This document shows positions 1 to 13,604 of a DNA stretch of 64,000 bases, piece after piece (the stretch's first letter is position 1; each line of letters begins with the position of its first letter). Below the pieces are notes generated by a model. The model saw only the letters and a program-made list of their open reading frames with translations, searched no databases and had not been told where the DNA came from. The position numbers and the translations under genes were made by a program. Source of the stretch: Sorex araneus (taxonomy: Eukaryota > Chordata > Mammalia > Eulipotyphla > Soricidae); the NCBI RefSeq assembly GCF_027595985.1, contig NC_073304.1, positions 138,798,301 to 138,862,300 on the forward strand, written 5' to 3'.

Positions 1-1346
<1,346 letters not shown>

Positions 1347-2328
1347 TAAGTGGCCATCAGAGAATGGAGCTGACACTTGGCAGGATGCCACATACTTCAG
1401 TGCTGCAGAGCTACTGACCCACATGCTTGGGCTGCCTCCAGGTCCAGTAGATGATGGACAAATAGAATCACTTCCACACAGAACAGCTGGGCTGGGCATG
1501 ATTCACTTGATCTTTCAACACTCAGGAGTAAGCTGAAGTGAGTGAGTAGCGGAGGCGGCGGGACGGATCAGTTAGAGAGCATGCAGAGACTGGGGGATTC
1601 AACTGTCCCCATGAGGGCACCAGCCTGGCAATGGCAGATGGAGTATCAGCAGCTTGGAGTCTGCACCTGAATCTGGGAATATGAGTGGTTCTGAGATGTC
1701 ACTCTCTGCTTCAAGTATTTCCCATGGAATCTGAATATTCTTTTCTATGTCATCATTGTTGTGGTGCTATTAGAAAACTGTGTAGGAGAATGGGAAATGC
1801 TCCCAGAGAGAACACAAATAAGGGAAACACAGAGAAGTGCAAAGAAATTCAGAAAGAATGAGAGACAACCCAAACACTCTCCTTCATTTTTAAAGACAGT
1901 CTACACTGCTGGGTAGGACAGGTTACAGTGGGAACCGCCATACTCTATGGCGAATAATCAATTCCGTTTGCACCAGCACCATGTACTGCTATTTCCAGGG
2001 ACTTCTGAAGTCCTGGGTCTATGGTTTTCTGATTGACACACTCCTCTGTTCCAGTTGTTAAATATTCTGAATATCACCTCAATCTACAAGGCAATTTAAT
2101 ATCCGAGAGTAAGTATTAGGAAGCTGGCACTCCACGACTGAGTTTGATTTGACTCTTTCCTCTCAGATAAAGAAGACAGGATCACTCCCAAACAGGTGGT
2201 GAAGTAGGCAAATCTGATTAAGGGAGACATTTTAAATTAAAATGCCTTTTTAAAAAAAAGAATGATTGGCCCTCTTATTTTTATTGTCATTTAACATAAC
2301 TACATTGATGAGAGTGGTTCAGCTCAAC

Positions 2329-2396
2329 ATATATATATATATATACTTACATATATACATATGTGTGTGCATATATATATGTATATATATATATAT
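2329..2396. repeat. TA-rich simple repeat with TG interruptions
   Basis: Runs of alternating AT broken by short ACATATG and TGTGTG units. Intronic, with no coding meaning; the translated frame is repetitive. Confidence 0.9.
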
Positions 2397-2615
2397 CCCT
2401 GTGGCCCACAAATTCCAGGACATCTTTCTAGTCAATGACATCTGCTGCTTCCAGAGGAAACCACTGTTATAGCTTCTACCATTATTTTTGCTTTTAATAC
2501 TCCAAATTGTAAGGTTTGTTGTTCAGTGATGTGCATGATTTGTGTGAGATTGTGTACGGATATATTTAGTATTTAGTGTTTATTTAGAACCCAGGACTTA
2601 AACAAAGTATATTCT

Positions 2616-5600
2616 TTTTTAAAAAAATTTATTTATTTTCTTAATTAGTGAGTCACCGAGAGGGTACAGTTACAAATTTACCCATCTTCATGCTTGTGTT
2701 TCCTTCATACAATGTTTGAGAACCCATCCCTCCACCAGTGTCCATTCTCCACCACCAATGAACCCAGTATCCTTCCCACCCTCCAATCCCGTCCCCCCAC
2801 CCCCACCCCACCCCACCTCTGTGGCAGGGTATTCCATTTTGTTCTCTCTCTCTCCTTTTGGGTGTTGTGGTTTGCAATAGGGTTATTGAGTGGCCATCGT
2901 GTTCAGTCTCTAGTCTACTTTCAGCACGCATCTCCCTTCCCACGATGGATCTCTAACTACATTTTACTAGGTGTCCTCTTCTCTATCCGGGCTGCCTTTA
3001 CCCCAGCATGTGAGGCCAGCTTCCAAGCCATGGAGCCAACCTCCTTGTATTATATACTACTGTTCTTGGGTGTTTGTCTCCTACTCTGTTATTTTATATT
3101 CTACAGATGAGTGCAATCTTCCTATGTCTGTCCCTCTCTTTCTGACTCATTTCACTTAGCATGATACTTTCCATGTTGATCACTTATATGCAAAGTACAT
3201 GACTTCATCTTTTCTAACAGCTGCATAGTATTCCATTGTATAGATGTACCAAAGTTTCTTTAACCAGTCATCTGTTCTCAGGCACTTGGGTTTTTTCCAG
3301 ATTCTGGCTATTGTAAACAGTGCCCCTATGAACATATAAGTGCAGATGTCATTTCAACTATACTTCTTTATTTCTCCGGGATATATTCCCTGAAGTGGTA
3401 TTGTTGGACCAAATGGAAGCTCCATTTCTAATTTTTTGAGAACCGCCCATATTATTTCCAGAAGTGCTGAACCAGTTGGCATTCCCACCACCAGTGTAGA
3501 AGGGTCCCTTTCTCTCCCTCTCCACATCCTCTCCAACAGTGGTTGCTTTTGTTCTTTTGGATGTGTGCCAATCTCTGTGGTGTGAGGTGGTATCTCATAG
3601 TTGTTTTGATCTGCATCTCCCTGATGATTAGTGATGAAGAGCATTTTTTCATGTGCCTTTTGGCCATTTGAATTTCTTCTTTGAGAAAGTTTCTGGTCAT
3701 TTCTTTGCCCCATTTTCTGATAGGGTTGGATGTTTTCTTCTTGTAGAGTTCAACCAGTGCTTTATATACCCTTGATATCAACCCCTTATCGGATGGGTAT
3801 TGGGTGAATATCCTTTCCCATTCTGTAGATTGTCTTTGTATTTTGGTCACTGTATCTTTTGCGGTGCAGATGCTTCTTAGTTTAATATAGTCCCATTTGT
3901 TTATCTCTGTTTCCACTTGGTTGGTCAGTTGCATGTCATCTTTGAAGATACCTGTAGCTTCAATATCATGGAGGGTTTTGCCAAACTTGTCTTTGATGTA
4001 CCTTATGGATTGTGGTCTGATGTTGAGGTCTTTAATCCATTTTGATCTGGTTTTTGTGCATGGTGTCAGATCGAGGTCTAAGCCCATTCTTTTGCATGTG
4101 GTTGTCTAGTTATGCCAGCACCATTTGTTGAAGAGACTTTCCTTGTTCCATTTCACATTTCTTGCTCCCTTATTAAATATTAGATGATCATACATTTGAG
4201 GTTGTGTGTAGGAATATTCCACCCTGTTCCACTGGTCTGCGGCTCTGCCTTTGTTCCAATACCATGCTGTTTTAATTGTTACTGCTTTGTAGTAAAGTTT
4301 AAGGTTGGGGAGGGTGATGCCTCCCATCATCTTTTTTCCCAAGAATTGTTTTAACTATCCGTGGGCATTTGTTGTTCCATATGAATTTCAGGATTGCTTG
4401 ATCCATTTCTTTAAAGAATTTCATGGGTATTTTTATAGGGATCACGTTGAATCTGTATAATGCTTTGGGTAGTATTGCCATTTTGACAATGTGATTCTCC
4501 CTATCCATGAGCAGGGGATATGTTTCCATTTCCTCATGTCTTCTTTTATTTCATGGAGTAGTGTTTTATAGTTTTCTTTGTAGAGGTCCTTTACTTCTTT
4601 ATTTAAGCTGATTTCAAGGTACTTGATTTTCTGGAGCACGAATAGACCCATTAATATCAAGGAAATAGAAACTGTAATCAAAAGTCTCCCCAAAAACAAA
4701 AGCCCAGGTCCAGATGGATTCACTGGAGAATTCTTCCAAACATTTAAAGAGGACCTGTTGCCAGTTCTCCTTAAACTTTTCCAGGAAATTGAAAAAACAG
4801 AAACCCTCCCAAACAGTTTCTATGAGGCACATATCTCCCTAATACAAAAATCAAACAAAGACACCACAAAAAAGAAAACTATACACCAATATCCCTGATG
4901 AATACTGATGTGAAGATCCTCAACAAAATATTAGCAAATAGAATCCAACAATTCATCAAAAAGATCATACACCATGACCAAGTGGGATTCATCCTGGGGA
5001 TGCAAGAATGGTTTAACATTCAGAAATCAATCATATCAACAAAAGTAAAGATAAAAAACATATGATCATATCAATAGATGCAGAGAAAGCATTTGACAAG
5101 ATCCAACATCCATTCATGATGAAAATTCTCACCAAAATGGGTTTTGGAGGAACTTTCCTCAAGATAGTCAAAGCCGGGGCTGGAGAGATAGCACAGCGGG
5201 TAGGGCATTTGCGTTGCACGTGGTCGACCCGGGTTCAAATTCCAGCATCCCATATGGTCCCCTGAGCACGGCCAGGGGTAATTCCTGAGTGCAGAGCCAG
5301 GAGTAACCCCTGTGCATCGCCAGGTGTGACCCAAAAAAGAAAAAAAAAGATAGTTAAAGCCATCTACCACAAACCTATGGCAAGTATTATTCTCAATGGG
5401 GAAAAGCTAAGTGCCTTTCCTCTAAGATCAGGGACAAAACAAGGATGCCCACTCTCACCACTGCTGTTCAATATAGTACTGGAAATACTTGCAATAGCTG
5501 TTAGGCAAGAAAAAGATATTAAGGGCATCCAGGTAGGAAAAGAAGAAATCAAACTCTCAGTATTCGCAGATGATCTGATACTATATCTAGAGAAGCCTAA

Positions 5601-5736
5601 AACCTCTACTAAGAAACTCTTAGAATCAATAGACTTGTACAGTAAAGTCGCAGGCTATAAAATCAATACCCCAAAAATCCATGGCCTTCCTATTTGCAAA
5701 CAATGAGACAGAGGAAAGGGACATGAAAAAAGCAGT
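2616..5736 (-). mobile_element. L1 LINE, 5'-truncated and 5'-inverted (twin-primed), with 13-bp target duplication
   Basis: The element is flanked by a perfect 13-bp duplication CAAAGTATATTCT at 2603-2615 and 5737-5749, so it is one insertion. 2616-4622 reads on the minus strand as the end of ORF2 (from [20 protein letters not shown] through the C-terminal WRGCGE and LLGIYP regions) followed by the 3'UTR. 4623-5736 reads on the plus strand as the upstream part of ORF2: the reverse transcriptase core with [33 protein letters not shown] and the catalytic FADD. The plus part ends just before the residues where the minus part begins, the signature of twin priming. Frameshifts and stops break both parts, and a SINE interrupts the reverse transcriptase, so it is inactive. 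The G-rich 3'UTR segment (about 2790-2820, C-rich on the plus strand) is intact. Confidence 0.93.
5176..5346 (+). mobile_element. Type A shrew-like SINE inserted in the L1 reverse transcriptase
   Basis: A near-consensus copy with head GGGGCTGGAGAGATAGCACA, B-box-like GGGTTCAAATTCC, the body, and a tail of AAAAAAGAAAAAAAA. The target duplication AAGATAGTCAAAGCC (5161-5175) and AAGATAGTTAAAGCC (5347-5361) differs at one base. Removing the SINE and one repeat restores the L1 reading frame across the site. It is therefore younger than the L1. Confidence 0.95.
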
Positions 5737-5779
5737 CAAAGTATATTCTATCACAGAGCTCTGTCCTGGCTCCTTTATA

Positions 5780-5990
5780 CATCATTTGAAAGGTATTTGC
5801 ACACATCAATAAATTTCACTCTTTTTAAGGTATAATTCTGCAACTTTAATGAGTGTAGGCAGTCCCAGAATGAGCTGTAGAACTCTCACTCCAAAACATT
5901 CCCCCTGCCCTTCACATTCCCCACCTACAGCCCCTGGCAATTATTGATATGGCTTTTATCCTATACATTGACCTATTCTAGATTTTTGTT
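5780..5990 (-). mobile_element. Old L1 3'UTR fragment
   Basis: Minus-strand L1 3'UTR of an old mammalian family, recognised from the order: data on a muscle-like 'cactctttttaaggtataattctgc', the 'ctcactccaaaaca' block, 'cccctggcaattattgatatgg' and 'acctattctag'. It is degenerate and has no visible target duplication. Confidence 0.6.
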
Positions 5991-5991
5991 C

Positions 5992-6090
5992 TGGTTTGTT
6001 TTAGTTTTTGTGATGACAGGAATCAAACTCAGGCCTCGCATCTATGAGGTAAGAATTCTTCTGCTGAACTTCACACCAGCTAACGCAAAG
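5992..6090 (-). mobile_element. Degenerate tRNA-derived SINE head (tentative)
   Basis: The string GGAATCAAACTCAGGCCTCGCAT followed by a 'gaggtaag...ctgctgaacttcacaccagc' end resembles a reversed tRNA-SINE head. It is too decayed to assign to a family. Confidence 0.35.
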
Positions 6091-6714
6091 GGATAAATGA
6101 ATAATGGAAGACATTCAGGCAACTGAGAACTCACTAGCAAAACAGGCAGGGTTAGCATGTGTGTAGCAGGTTCCTGGAGAGACTCCCCTCTTCTGTTCCC
6201 ACCTCTGGGATAACATTCCACTCTAATTTCTGGGCCTCCCCAGAATCACTAGCTCCAGGTCCCAGCACTGGTGCTTTCATCTTCCTCCTTTGCCCTAAGC
6301 CCCCTCCTGTCTGTAAAAGAGATGAAGGGGCACTGTGTCCAGAGGAACAGTGGCAGAACTCTGGGACATTAGTGGCTTGGTGGAAGGCCCCCCAGTAAGG
6401 ACATGAGGGTCTATGGATTGTACCATCACACAGGAAGTCAGGGTCCTGGCAGCTACCTCAGCCAGGAAAGGTCTTATACCAAGATCTGGGAGTAATACCC
6501 TGTAGCATTATCTGGAGCCTGGGTGGACTTGTCTGAGGGTCCAGGAGTAAACCCCAATATGCTTACTCTAAAATAAGGATGTTCTTCTGGGTGAGGACCA
6601 GCCCCTATGCAAGGTCAGCAATCATAGCCTCAAAGGCAGGCAGATCCTGCCAGAGAAGGGGGTCTCAGAAGTAGAAAATTAAAAAAAATGCAGGGTCATG
6701 TGTACACACATACA

Positions 6715-6990
6715 CACAATTTCTTTTTTAGAGCTGTATTAGCTCGAAGCAAAATTGAACAAAAGGCATGGGGATTTCCCATATATTCCCTCCCCTGATA
6801 CCCGTACACCCTCCCCCGTAGCAACATCCCACTCCAGAGGGTGCATTTGTTAACAACTCAAGAACCATATTTATCTCCCAGAGTCCACAGTTTATAATAG
6901 GGTTCACTTTTGGTGTTATATACGCTGTGGCTTTAGAGAGTATGTAACAACATACACACCATAGTATCATAGAGGCATTTCACTGTCCTA
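6715..6990 (-). mobile_element. Old L1 3'UTR fragment
   Basis: The minus strand matches the ancient mammalian L1 3'UTR pattern: 'agagtccacagtttataatagggttcacttttggtgtt' in the middle and 'acaccatagtatcatagagg' near the right end. No open frame is intact. Confidence 0.65.
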
Positions 6991-8974
6991 AATCCTCTGA
7001 GCGCCTGTATTTTCCTACCCTGCTGTGGGAGGTTTCCGCCTAGCAGACAGAGAAAGGATTTCTCCCTGGCCTCACTGAATTCCTCTGATGTTGGACTGTT
7101 GACTCAGTCCACATGTGGCCTGAGAACCTGCACACTTTGTGTCAGAGGCACAGTTTGTCTTCAGTGTTCTTTCAAAGCAATCCTGCCACAGAGGATGGTC
7201 TATGTTGGCATACCTTCTCTCCTAAGAAAACTCTGCCTAGGCATGAGTGGATTTCAATGTATTCAGAGTCCTGGGGCTGGTGGGGTGCGTACCTTACTTG
7301 GGGATGCCTCTGCAATTACTCCAACGTAGAAATATGTTTACCATCCCAGAGAAGTTAGTTCAACACATTGCTCTTTGAAGACACTATAGAATTATATCCT
7401 TGAGCTTAAATTCTTCCTCCTTATTCCTCCTCCAAAGACACTTGGAAAGAATGAGAATGAGACTTAGATATAACAGAAGAACTATGTAACACACAATGCT
7501 TGTTTCATCTCAAGCACTAATTGATCTTCGAAATACATCTCATATGGCATAATGTCTCATCTTAATTTACCAATGGGAAAATTGAGGCATAAAATAGCCA
7601 AGTGACTTGTTCCAAGTAACTTGAAGTAAGAGAGGGAAAATTTAAGCATGGCAAATTCAGGGCGAGAAGCAGGAGGCCCTCCTCTTTCCTACCTCACATC
7701 TGGGTAAGAAAAAAGGGGTAATTGAATTCACCTAGAAAAGGACTCCAGGTGACATAAAGGATACCTAGTTGAAGCTGAATTTCAGATGTACAAGTAAATG
7801 TTTAACATTCTACATATATCCCAGAAAGACATGGAGGAGAAAGAAAAAGGGGTCAACCTTTTGCTTGAAATGGGAAATGATTGAAAGTTACTGGTCTTGC
7901 CAGGTCATCATTAGCTAATAAGGTTTTATTAAACCGTGAAGGTTTAATGGCCAGTGAGAGGAAAACCAAGTCGATCATCACACAATGAAATCTTGAGCAT
8001 TCATTAGAGGTGCTAAGAAGCTGGGAATGTTGTCAGAGCAGAGAAGTTTTTGAGAGCGGAGACTGAGCACCTGGAGTCATAGTGAAGGCTGAACAATTTG
8101 ATTAGCATGAACCAGAACTGGCTACCTAGTTCTTTGGAGTCCAGAGACAAAAAATGTAAAGTCACTTTTCACATGTATTCAAAAATGTCCAGATGAGAAA
8201 CTCTGAGACCTGGCTTCCATCTGAGCACAGGCAGACAAGGCAGAGACCTGGCCTGGTGCAGATACTTCCAGGTCTGAAAAAGGAACACAGCCGACTAACA
8301 AATGCACCAGACCTACTTAGCACAAGTACCTTGGATGAGCCTCATTGTTTGAACTTGCAGAGGAAGGGAGTCTGCCCTTGAGCGACCATCTTGTGTGTGC
8401 GGGACAAAAGGAACATTTTCAACTTTGAGGTGGCTGCTGTCTGGGTGGGTGGAAGGTGGAAACATCTGCTCAGAGTTTCTGTGTTTCTGTTACCTTCCCA
8501 GCTGCCAGATTTTTAAAGTGTGCTTTTCCTAGGCGGGAGAAGAGCCATCTCTCTGCTCCTTGATCTGGGGCTCGCTATCTGGAGCCCAAGAGAGACAGCC
8601 AGTTTCAGGCATGACCGTGAGGTAAACTCAGGGTTCCAGCAGGGCTCCAGCTGGTGCCTCTCTACCAGCTGGAAGGTGTCAGGGTGAGGCCAGAGAGAAA
8701 GTGGAGAAGGGAGTGTCAGATTGCAACCTGGCATCTTTCTTTACCTTCTTCCTCTGGCATTCCTGGAAAGTTTGCCTCTGGCCCTACCTGCCACGTGTCC
8801 TCTAGCTGCCTGTTGACTGAGTGTGGTGGGGACATAGAGGATCCACTAGCCTGAGCAGCTGAGGTCAACAGTGAGGTCAGGGACGTGGCAAAGGGTCCAA
8901 GTTCCAAGCCATCCATTTGCCTCTGCCAACAGTGGATGCTGGGATGGGCAAGATTCGGGCAGAGGAAAATAGGA

Positions 8975-8976
<2 letters not shown>

Positions 8977-9028
<52 letters not shown>
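8977..9028. repeat. (CT)n microsatellite
   Basis: Twenty-six uninterrupted CT units. It lies next to a minus-strand L1 3' end and may have grown from a short CT run in that element. Confidence 0.97.
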
Positions 9029-9033
<5 letters not shown>

Positions 9034-9049
9034 TTATTACTTTTATTTT

Positions 9050-9225
9050 TAAGCTCTTAATTTAAATTTTTTAATAGATTAAGATTCTGAGGTTTATAAT
9101 ATTATTAAACTGTTCTCATGCACATAATTCCAAAACCACACCCATCACCAGTGTACCCGCCTCTCTCTCCCAAGGAGCCCAACACAGCTCCATCTAAAAT
9201 CCCCCTACTCCCAAATCAGTCGTGT
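9050..9225 (-). mobile_element. L1 3' end fragment
   Basis: The phrase 'ttctcatgcacataattccaaaaccacacccatcaccagtgtacc' is the reversed 3'UTR of a shrew-type L1, also seen at 61325-61570. The end near 9050 is T-rich, as expected for a reversed poly-A end. Confidence 0.7.
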
Positions 9226-9239
9226 GAATCTTTTTTAAC

Positions 9240-9408
9240 ATTTTTTGTTCTGAGGCCCTACTGGCAGAGTTCAGGGCTCACTCCTGGCTCAGCACTCAGG
9301 GATCATTTCTAGCAGTGCTTGGGGGTTCAGATGTGGTGCAGGGGAGGGAACCAGGATCAGCTGCCTGCAAGGCAAACACCCTGCCCACTGTACTGTCTCT
9401 CCAGTCCA
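9240..9408 (-). mobile_element. Type A SINE, older copy
   Basis: Reversed SINE with 'cactcctggctcagcactcagggatcatttctagcagtgcttggggg', then 'ctgcaaggcaaacaccctgcccactgtactgtctctccagtcc'. It is well diverged from the young copies and lies directly beside an L1 3' end. Confidence 0.85.
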
Positions 9409-10555
9409 CAACAGGGTGGCTCTTACCCTCGCAAGTTCTTAGTGGCTCCTGAGGTGCAGGCTCCTCCATGTGAGGACTAGGTGAATGGACACATCGGGGG
9501 AAGTCTGGAGCCCATCAAGGGTCGTGGAAGCGCCACTTCCTGTGCCCCTCCTTACCGTTGCCTCTGGCGCCAACGCTGGGCTTCGGGACCCTGCACCAGT
9601 CACCTCCGCCTCCCCCACAGCCCGCAGTAGCTGCGGCCATTTCCATTCAACAGCGGTTTATTTTTCAAATGTTAAATTAAAAAAACTCAGGACAAGTTGG
9701 CATGGCATATAAGAAGGAGGCCACGGATAAAGCCCAATGAGCTCATGCTAAGCAACAACACTGCCTTAAAAAAAAAAAAAGATTAAAGTAAAGTAGCAAT
9801 TTAAAATGGCCATGAAATGTTGGCCTTTTCCCTTTTCAACAACTGGACCGTGACTAAAAATAAAAAAAAAACCCAAACTCCAACACTTGGGGACACTTCA
9901 CCACTGCACTACAGCTTTTATTTAATTTCTCTTTAAAAACGAAAACATGTTCCCTTTGGTTAGGATGAAGTTGGCTTTGTTCTGTGTGTCTGAAAGTAAA
10001 TACACCCCAGCGGGTGTTCTGGAGAGAGCCCAGAACTGAGGCGTGGACATGGTTCTGTTCTTTGCAGGCTGGAGAGTTCCCCAGCCAGCCCCTAAGGGAT
10101 GAGTATTTAGCAGGATTTAACCCTCTAGGCTTCTCCATTTTGTGGCTTGGCTAATCTGTGACCAAGTGGTCTGAGGACGGCCATTTGCCACGTGGCCTCA
10201 TCAGTAGTCTTGTGACAAATGATAAAAAGTTGTTGGGCAAGTCGAAAACTGAAGAGTGCCAGAGAATTATGACTCATGGTGTGCTTAATTTTTATTTTAT
10301 GTGAGCTTTTCACCCCGAGAAATTTTTCAAAAGGGAAAGATGAGCAAGGGCATGTTTCAGCCCTTCCACGTTCACCTCCAGAGCTCTGTACTCCGGAACA
10401 AAAGAGGAATTTACATTTCTCCTCCTGTTCTCACATTGAATTCACTAAATTCGGTTTGCAGGAATGAACAGGGCCTGTGATCTACCCTCAGAAGATGTAG
10501 AATCTGAATTCTGTGGTTCTCACTTCAGGCTGAGGAGATCTGTTAAAAACTAAAT

Positions 10556-10714
10556 CTACAGGGTCAAAGTGATAGGAAGAGGGAAGGGTGCTTGCCTTGC
10601 ACACAGCTGATCTGGGTTTGGTTCCTGGCACCCCATATGGTTCCCTGAGCACCGCTAGGAGAGATGCCTGAGCACAAAGCAGGAGTAAGTTGCTGGGTGT
10701 GGCCCCCCAAAAAA
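10556..10714 (+). mobile_element. Type A SINE, older copy
   Basis: Plus-strand SINE with 'gcttgccttgcacacagctgatctgggtttggttcctggca', 'ccatatggttccctgagcacc' and a tail ending GGCCCCCCAAAAAATAAA. The first part of the head is diverged. Confidence 0.85.
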
Positions 10715-10994
10715 TAAACTAAACGAGCAGCAATCTAAGATGCTCGTCCTCTGTCAGTCCTGCATGCATGGTTCTCAAAGGAAGGGATTTGTGTCCCCAA
10801 GGGGACTTTTGGCAATACCTGGATATGACTATGGGGTCACAATGTGCAGGGGGGCGTTGAGGGAATACTGGCATTCAGGAGGTGAAGGCCAGCACCAGTG
10901 TTCCACTTCCTGGTTTGTGGAGGACAGTCCCTTCGCCCTACACAACTGTCAAAGCCTGTCTGTGTGAAATGGTCAAAGAGGTGGAGTGGAAGTA

Positions 10995-10996
<2 letters not shown>

Positions 10997-11057
<61 letters not shown>
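10997..11057. repeat. (TG)n microsatellite
   Basis: About 30 uninterrupted TG units in the last 500 bp of the BANF2 intron. Alternating purine-pyrimidine DNA of this kind can adopt Z-form; no role is visible. Confidence 0.97.
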
Positions 11058-11059
<2 letters not shown>

Positions 11060-11436
11060 CACAGAAAGATTCTGCTAGATCAGAAGTATGTGAGGTTCTT
11101 ACCTGCTGCACAAACATCTTTTGTCGAGCGCCACCCTGGAGTATATTAGAAATGTTTTGGCAATGCAGACACTCGGGCCCCACCCGCGACTTGCTGAGCC
11201 CAAACCTGCCTATTGACAGATTCCAGGTGATCCCAGAAGTGTGAGGGCAGCTTCTGGTTTAGCCCAGGTGTGAAATACTCCTGCATCTAGTGACAAGTGA
11301 CAGGCATTTAACTTGACCTTACACCTCACTGGAGGTAAATCCTTGACCCTTCCTCACCCACTAGAGTTTCAGGGGCCACCATTCTCTCCCATCTGCCTTG
11401 GTCTGTCATCCTGAAGAAAGATCACAACTGAACTGA

Positions 11437-11622
<186 letters not shown>

Positions 11623-12140
11623 ACACGCCTCCTGCTCTCATACCTGGGTAAATGGAGTCCTTCTGAACTGAGACCCAGCCTTTTTCTCTTTAACTTTAGC
11701 CATTGATTCTGGTTATTAAAAGTAGTCTGGGATTCTAAGAAAAGACAAGAAAGAAGCAGCTACCATTCACCTTATGTGGTTATGCCAAACTGCTCAGCAT
11801 TCATTGAGATAAAGAAATGGACAATTTTGAGAGTGTGAAGATGACTATATAGGAAGATCCTCTCATCCTCCTGTGATCACTGCAAAATCTACACCAACAT
11901 TTGGATTAAGCACAGAAGCCCTCTATGAAAAAGGAAGGGGATGAAGGGAAAAATTGTTTGAAAGGTGCTCTTGCTGGAGAAGGAAACCTCACCACAGAGC
12001 ACTAAGCAACAACTGGGAAGAGATTTTATGGTGCTTTGCCCTATGAAACTGGGAAAGAGGGGATAAGCAAAACACCCAAACCACAATCCTCCAATCCCAT
12101 ACTTAGAGTATAGGAATGGGAAGCAAGAATCAATAATAAA
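11623..12140 (+). other. BANF2: Likely BANF2 3'UTR, with first AATAAA at 12135-12140
   Basis: The first canonical AATAAA after the stop codon lies at 12135-12140. A SINE-like sequence begins immediately after it. There is no transcript evidence here, so the exact 3' end is an inference; the ATTAAA at 11715-11720 is an alternative signal. Confidence 0.35.
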
Positions 12141-12144
12141 ATAT

Positions 12145-12425
12145 AGGCCTGAAGCAAAAGAACTGTGAGTAGGGCACAGGCCTTGTGTGAATGGGACCCT
12201 GGTTGGATGCCCAGAATCACATGCCCCTCCTCAGCATTACTGGGCCCAGCCCTAGAGATCCCTCACTACTGAGGTTGGGGTGGTGTCCCTGGTGGTCCCT
12301 AGAGTCCAAGGTTTTCAACTATCTGACATTGGTTGGGTGAGAATCACTAGGAGTAGCTCAGGTCCCCTGATCACTATTTGGGAACCCTTTCCACTCCAAC
12401 CCACTCCCAAATAAAGCAAAAAAGA
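12145..12425 (+). mobile_element. Old tRNA-type SINE with a long body
   Basis: A head-like part ('gtgagtagggcacaggccttgtgtgaatgggaccctggttgga') is followed by body phrases ending in 'ccactcccaaataaagcaaaaaagag'. The body is longer than in the young type A copies. An old subfamily or a composite of two copies are both possible. Confidence 0.5.
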
Positions 12426-12429
12426 GACC

Positions 12430-13140
12430 ATATGATATAACGACTAGCAGGCATTATCTTGATGAGTTACATGGCTGGTGGATAGCATCTTGTATCTAAG
12501 TTGCCATAGTTACAGTCATTAGCAGGTGCCATTTTGGTGACCTCTCCCAACCTGGCTGGGTGATGCCATTGTGGACCTCTCTCCTTAGTAATGATCTTGA
12601 GGGCAAATTCCTGAGGTGAACCCCACCCACCCAGAGTAACAGCTCACCGAGAGACACTTGCTTGAGTCTAGCAAATCCACAGACTCAGCTTTTCTCAATT
12701 AATGTCTGATTGCTAGCTAGCAAGTCACATAGCTACAGTCGGAAAGGGCTCTGGGGACTTTCCAAAGTATTTACAATTAGCAAGGGGTCCCTTCTCACTC
12801 CATTGCCTACTTGGGAATATGACATCACAGAGCATGTTTATCCCTAAAGGACGTACCCTGTGACTGAGGTTCCAACTTCCTCTTTTCTGTTTTCTCTCTT
12901 CATTAGCTGTTTTGAGAATCTGTGCATAGACATTTTATTTATACTCTATTTTAATGTATGTACAGAAAATCTAAAAAAAAAGTAACCTGTGATTCTCCTC
13001 TAGTTACTTATTTTGGTGACTTTCCAGCTAAAAATATGGAAGCAAATTTTTCCTAGCTGGATACCAAATATCAATATATTCAAATGTCAATAAGTTGCTA
13101 CCTCACAGTTCCCACTAATTTGAAATGTAACATCATACCC
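12430..13140. other. No recognised element
   Basis: AT-rich, apparently unique sequence between two SINEs. I saw no exon-like frame or repeat. Confidence 0.5.
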
Positions 13141-13400
13141 ACTGTAGCACTGTAGCACTGTCCTCCCCTTGTTAATCTATTTGATTTGCTCCAGCGGGCA
13201 CCAGTAACATCTCCATTGTGAGACTTGTTATTACTGTTTTGGGCATATTGAATATGCCACGGGTAGCTTGCCAGGCTCTGCCGTGCAGGCGGAATATTCT
13301 CAGTAGCTTGCCAGGCTCTCCGAGAGGGACCAAGGAATTGAATCTGGGTCGGACTGGTGCAAGGCAAACGCCCTACCTGCTGTGCTATATCCACTAGATA
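13141..13400 (-). mobile_element. Type B SINE (tRNA head with RTE-like 3' tail), nearly full length
   Basis: Read on the minus strand, the head 'tagcacagcaggtagggcg' is followed by 'cctccgtccctctcgg'-type sequence. Then come two 'GGCAAGCTACC' units, 'ATATTCAATATGCC', 'AACAAGTCTCACAATGGAGATGTTACTGGTGCC' and a terminal CAGTGCTACAGTGCTACAG repeat. It ends in this short repeat, not in poly-A. Its last 60 bases match the end of the RTE LINE at 58721-58782. Confidence 0.9.
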
Positions 13401-13504
13401 CTCAAATTCTCAATCTCTCACAGCTCAGTAAACAAGACTTAAAAGATCTAAGTTATTAACTTGAGCTCATGAAATTCTGACAGGGAGAAGTAGGATCAAA
13501 GAAT

Positions 13505-13600
13505 GGTTTTCTTTTTTGAGAGAGTGTCAGGGAGGCCCACACCTGGCGATGCTCAGGGGTTACTTCTGGATCTGCACTCAAGAATTCCTCCTGAGATCCA
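13505..13600 (-). mobile_element. Type A SINE, 3' half only
   Basis: 'gcccacacctggcgatgctcaggggttacttctggatctgcactcaagaattcctcctg' is the reversed SINE body. The head is missing and the sequence passes directly into an L1-like 3' region. Confidence 0.75.
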
Positions 13601-13604
13601 CTGC

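Noticed and set aside
10882..11244. Frames containing a poly(VC) or poly(TH) stretch near BANF2 exon 2
   Set aside because: They are translations of the TG microsatellite in the intron. They do not join the BANF2 frame and lack splice logic.
13141..13400. Short CAGTGCTACAG repeats and regular 'GGCAAGCTACC' units as a possible CRISPR-like array
   Set aside because: They are internal parts and the tail of a mammalian SINE, present at several dispersed sites. There is no repeat-spacer pattern and the DNA is mammalian.
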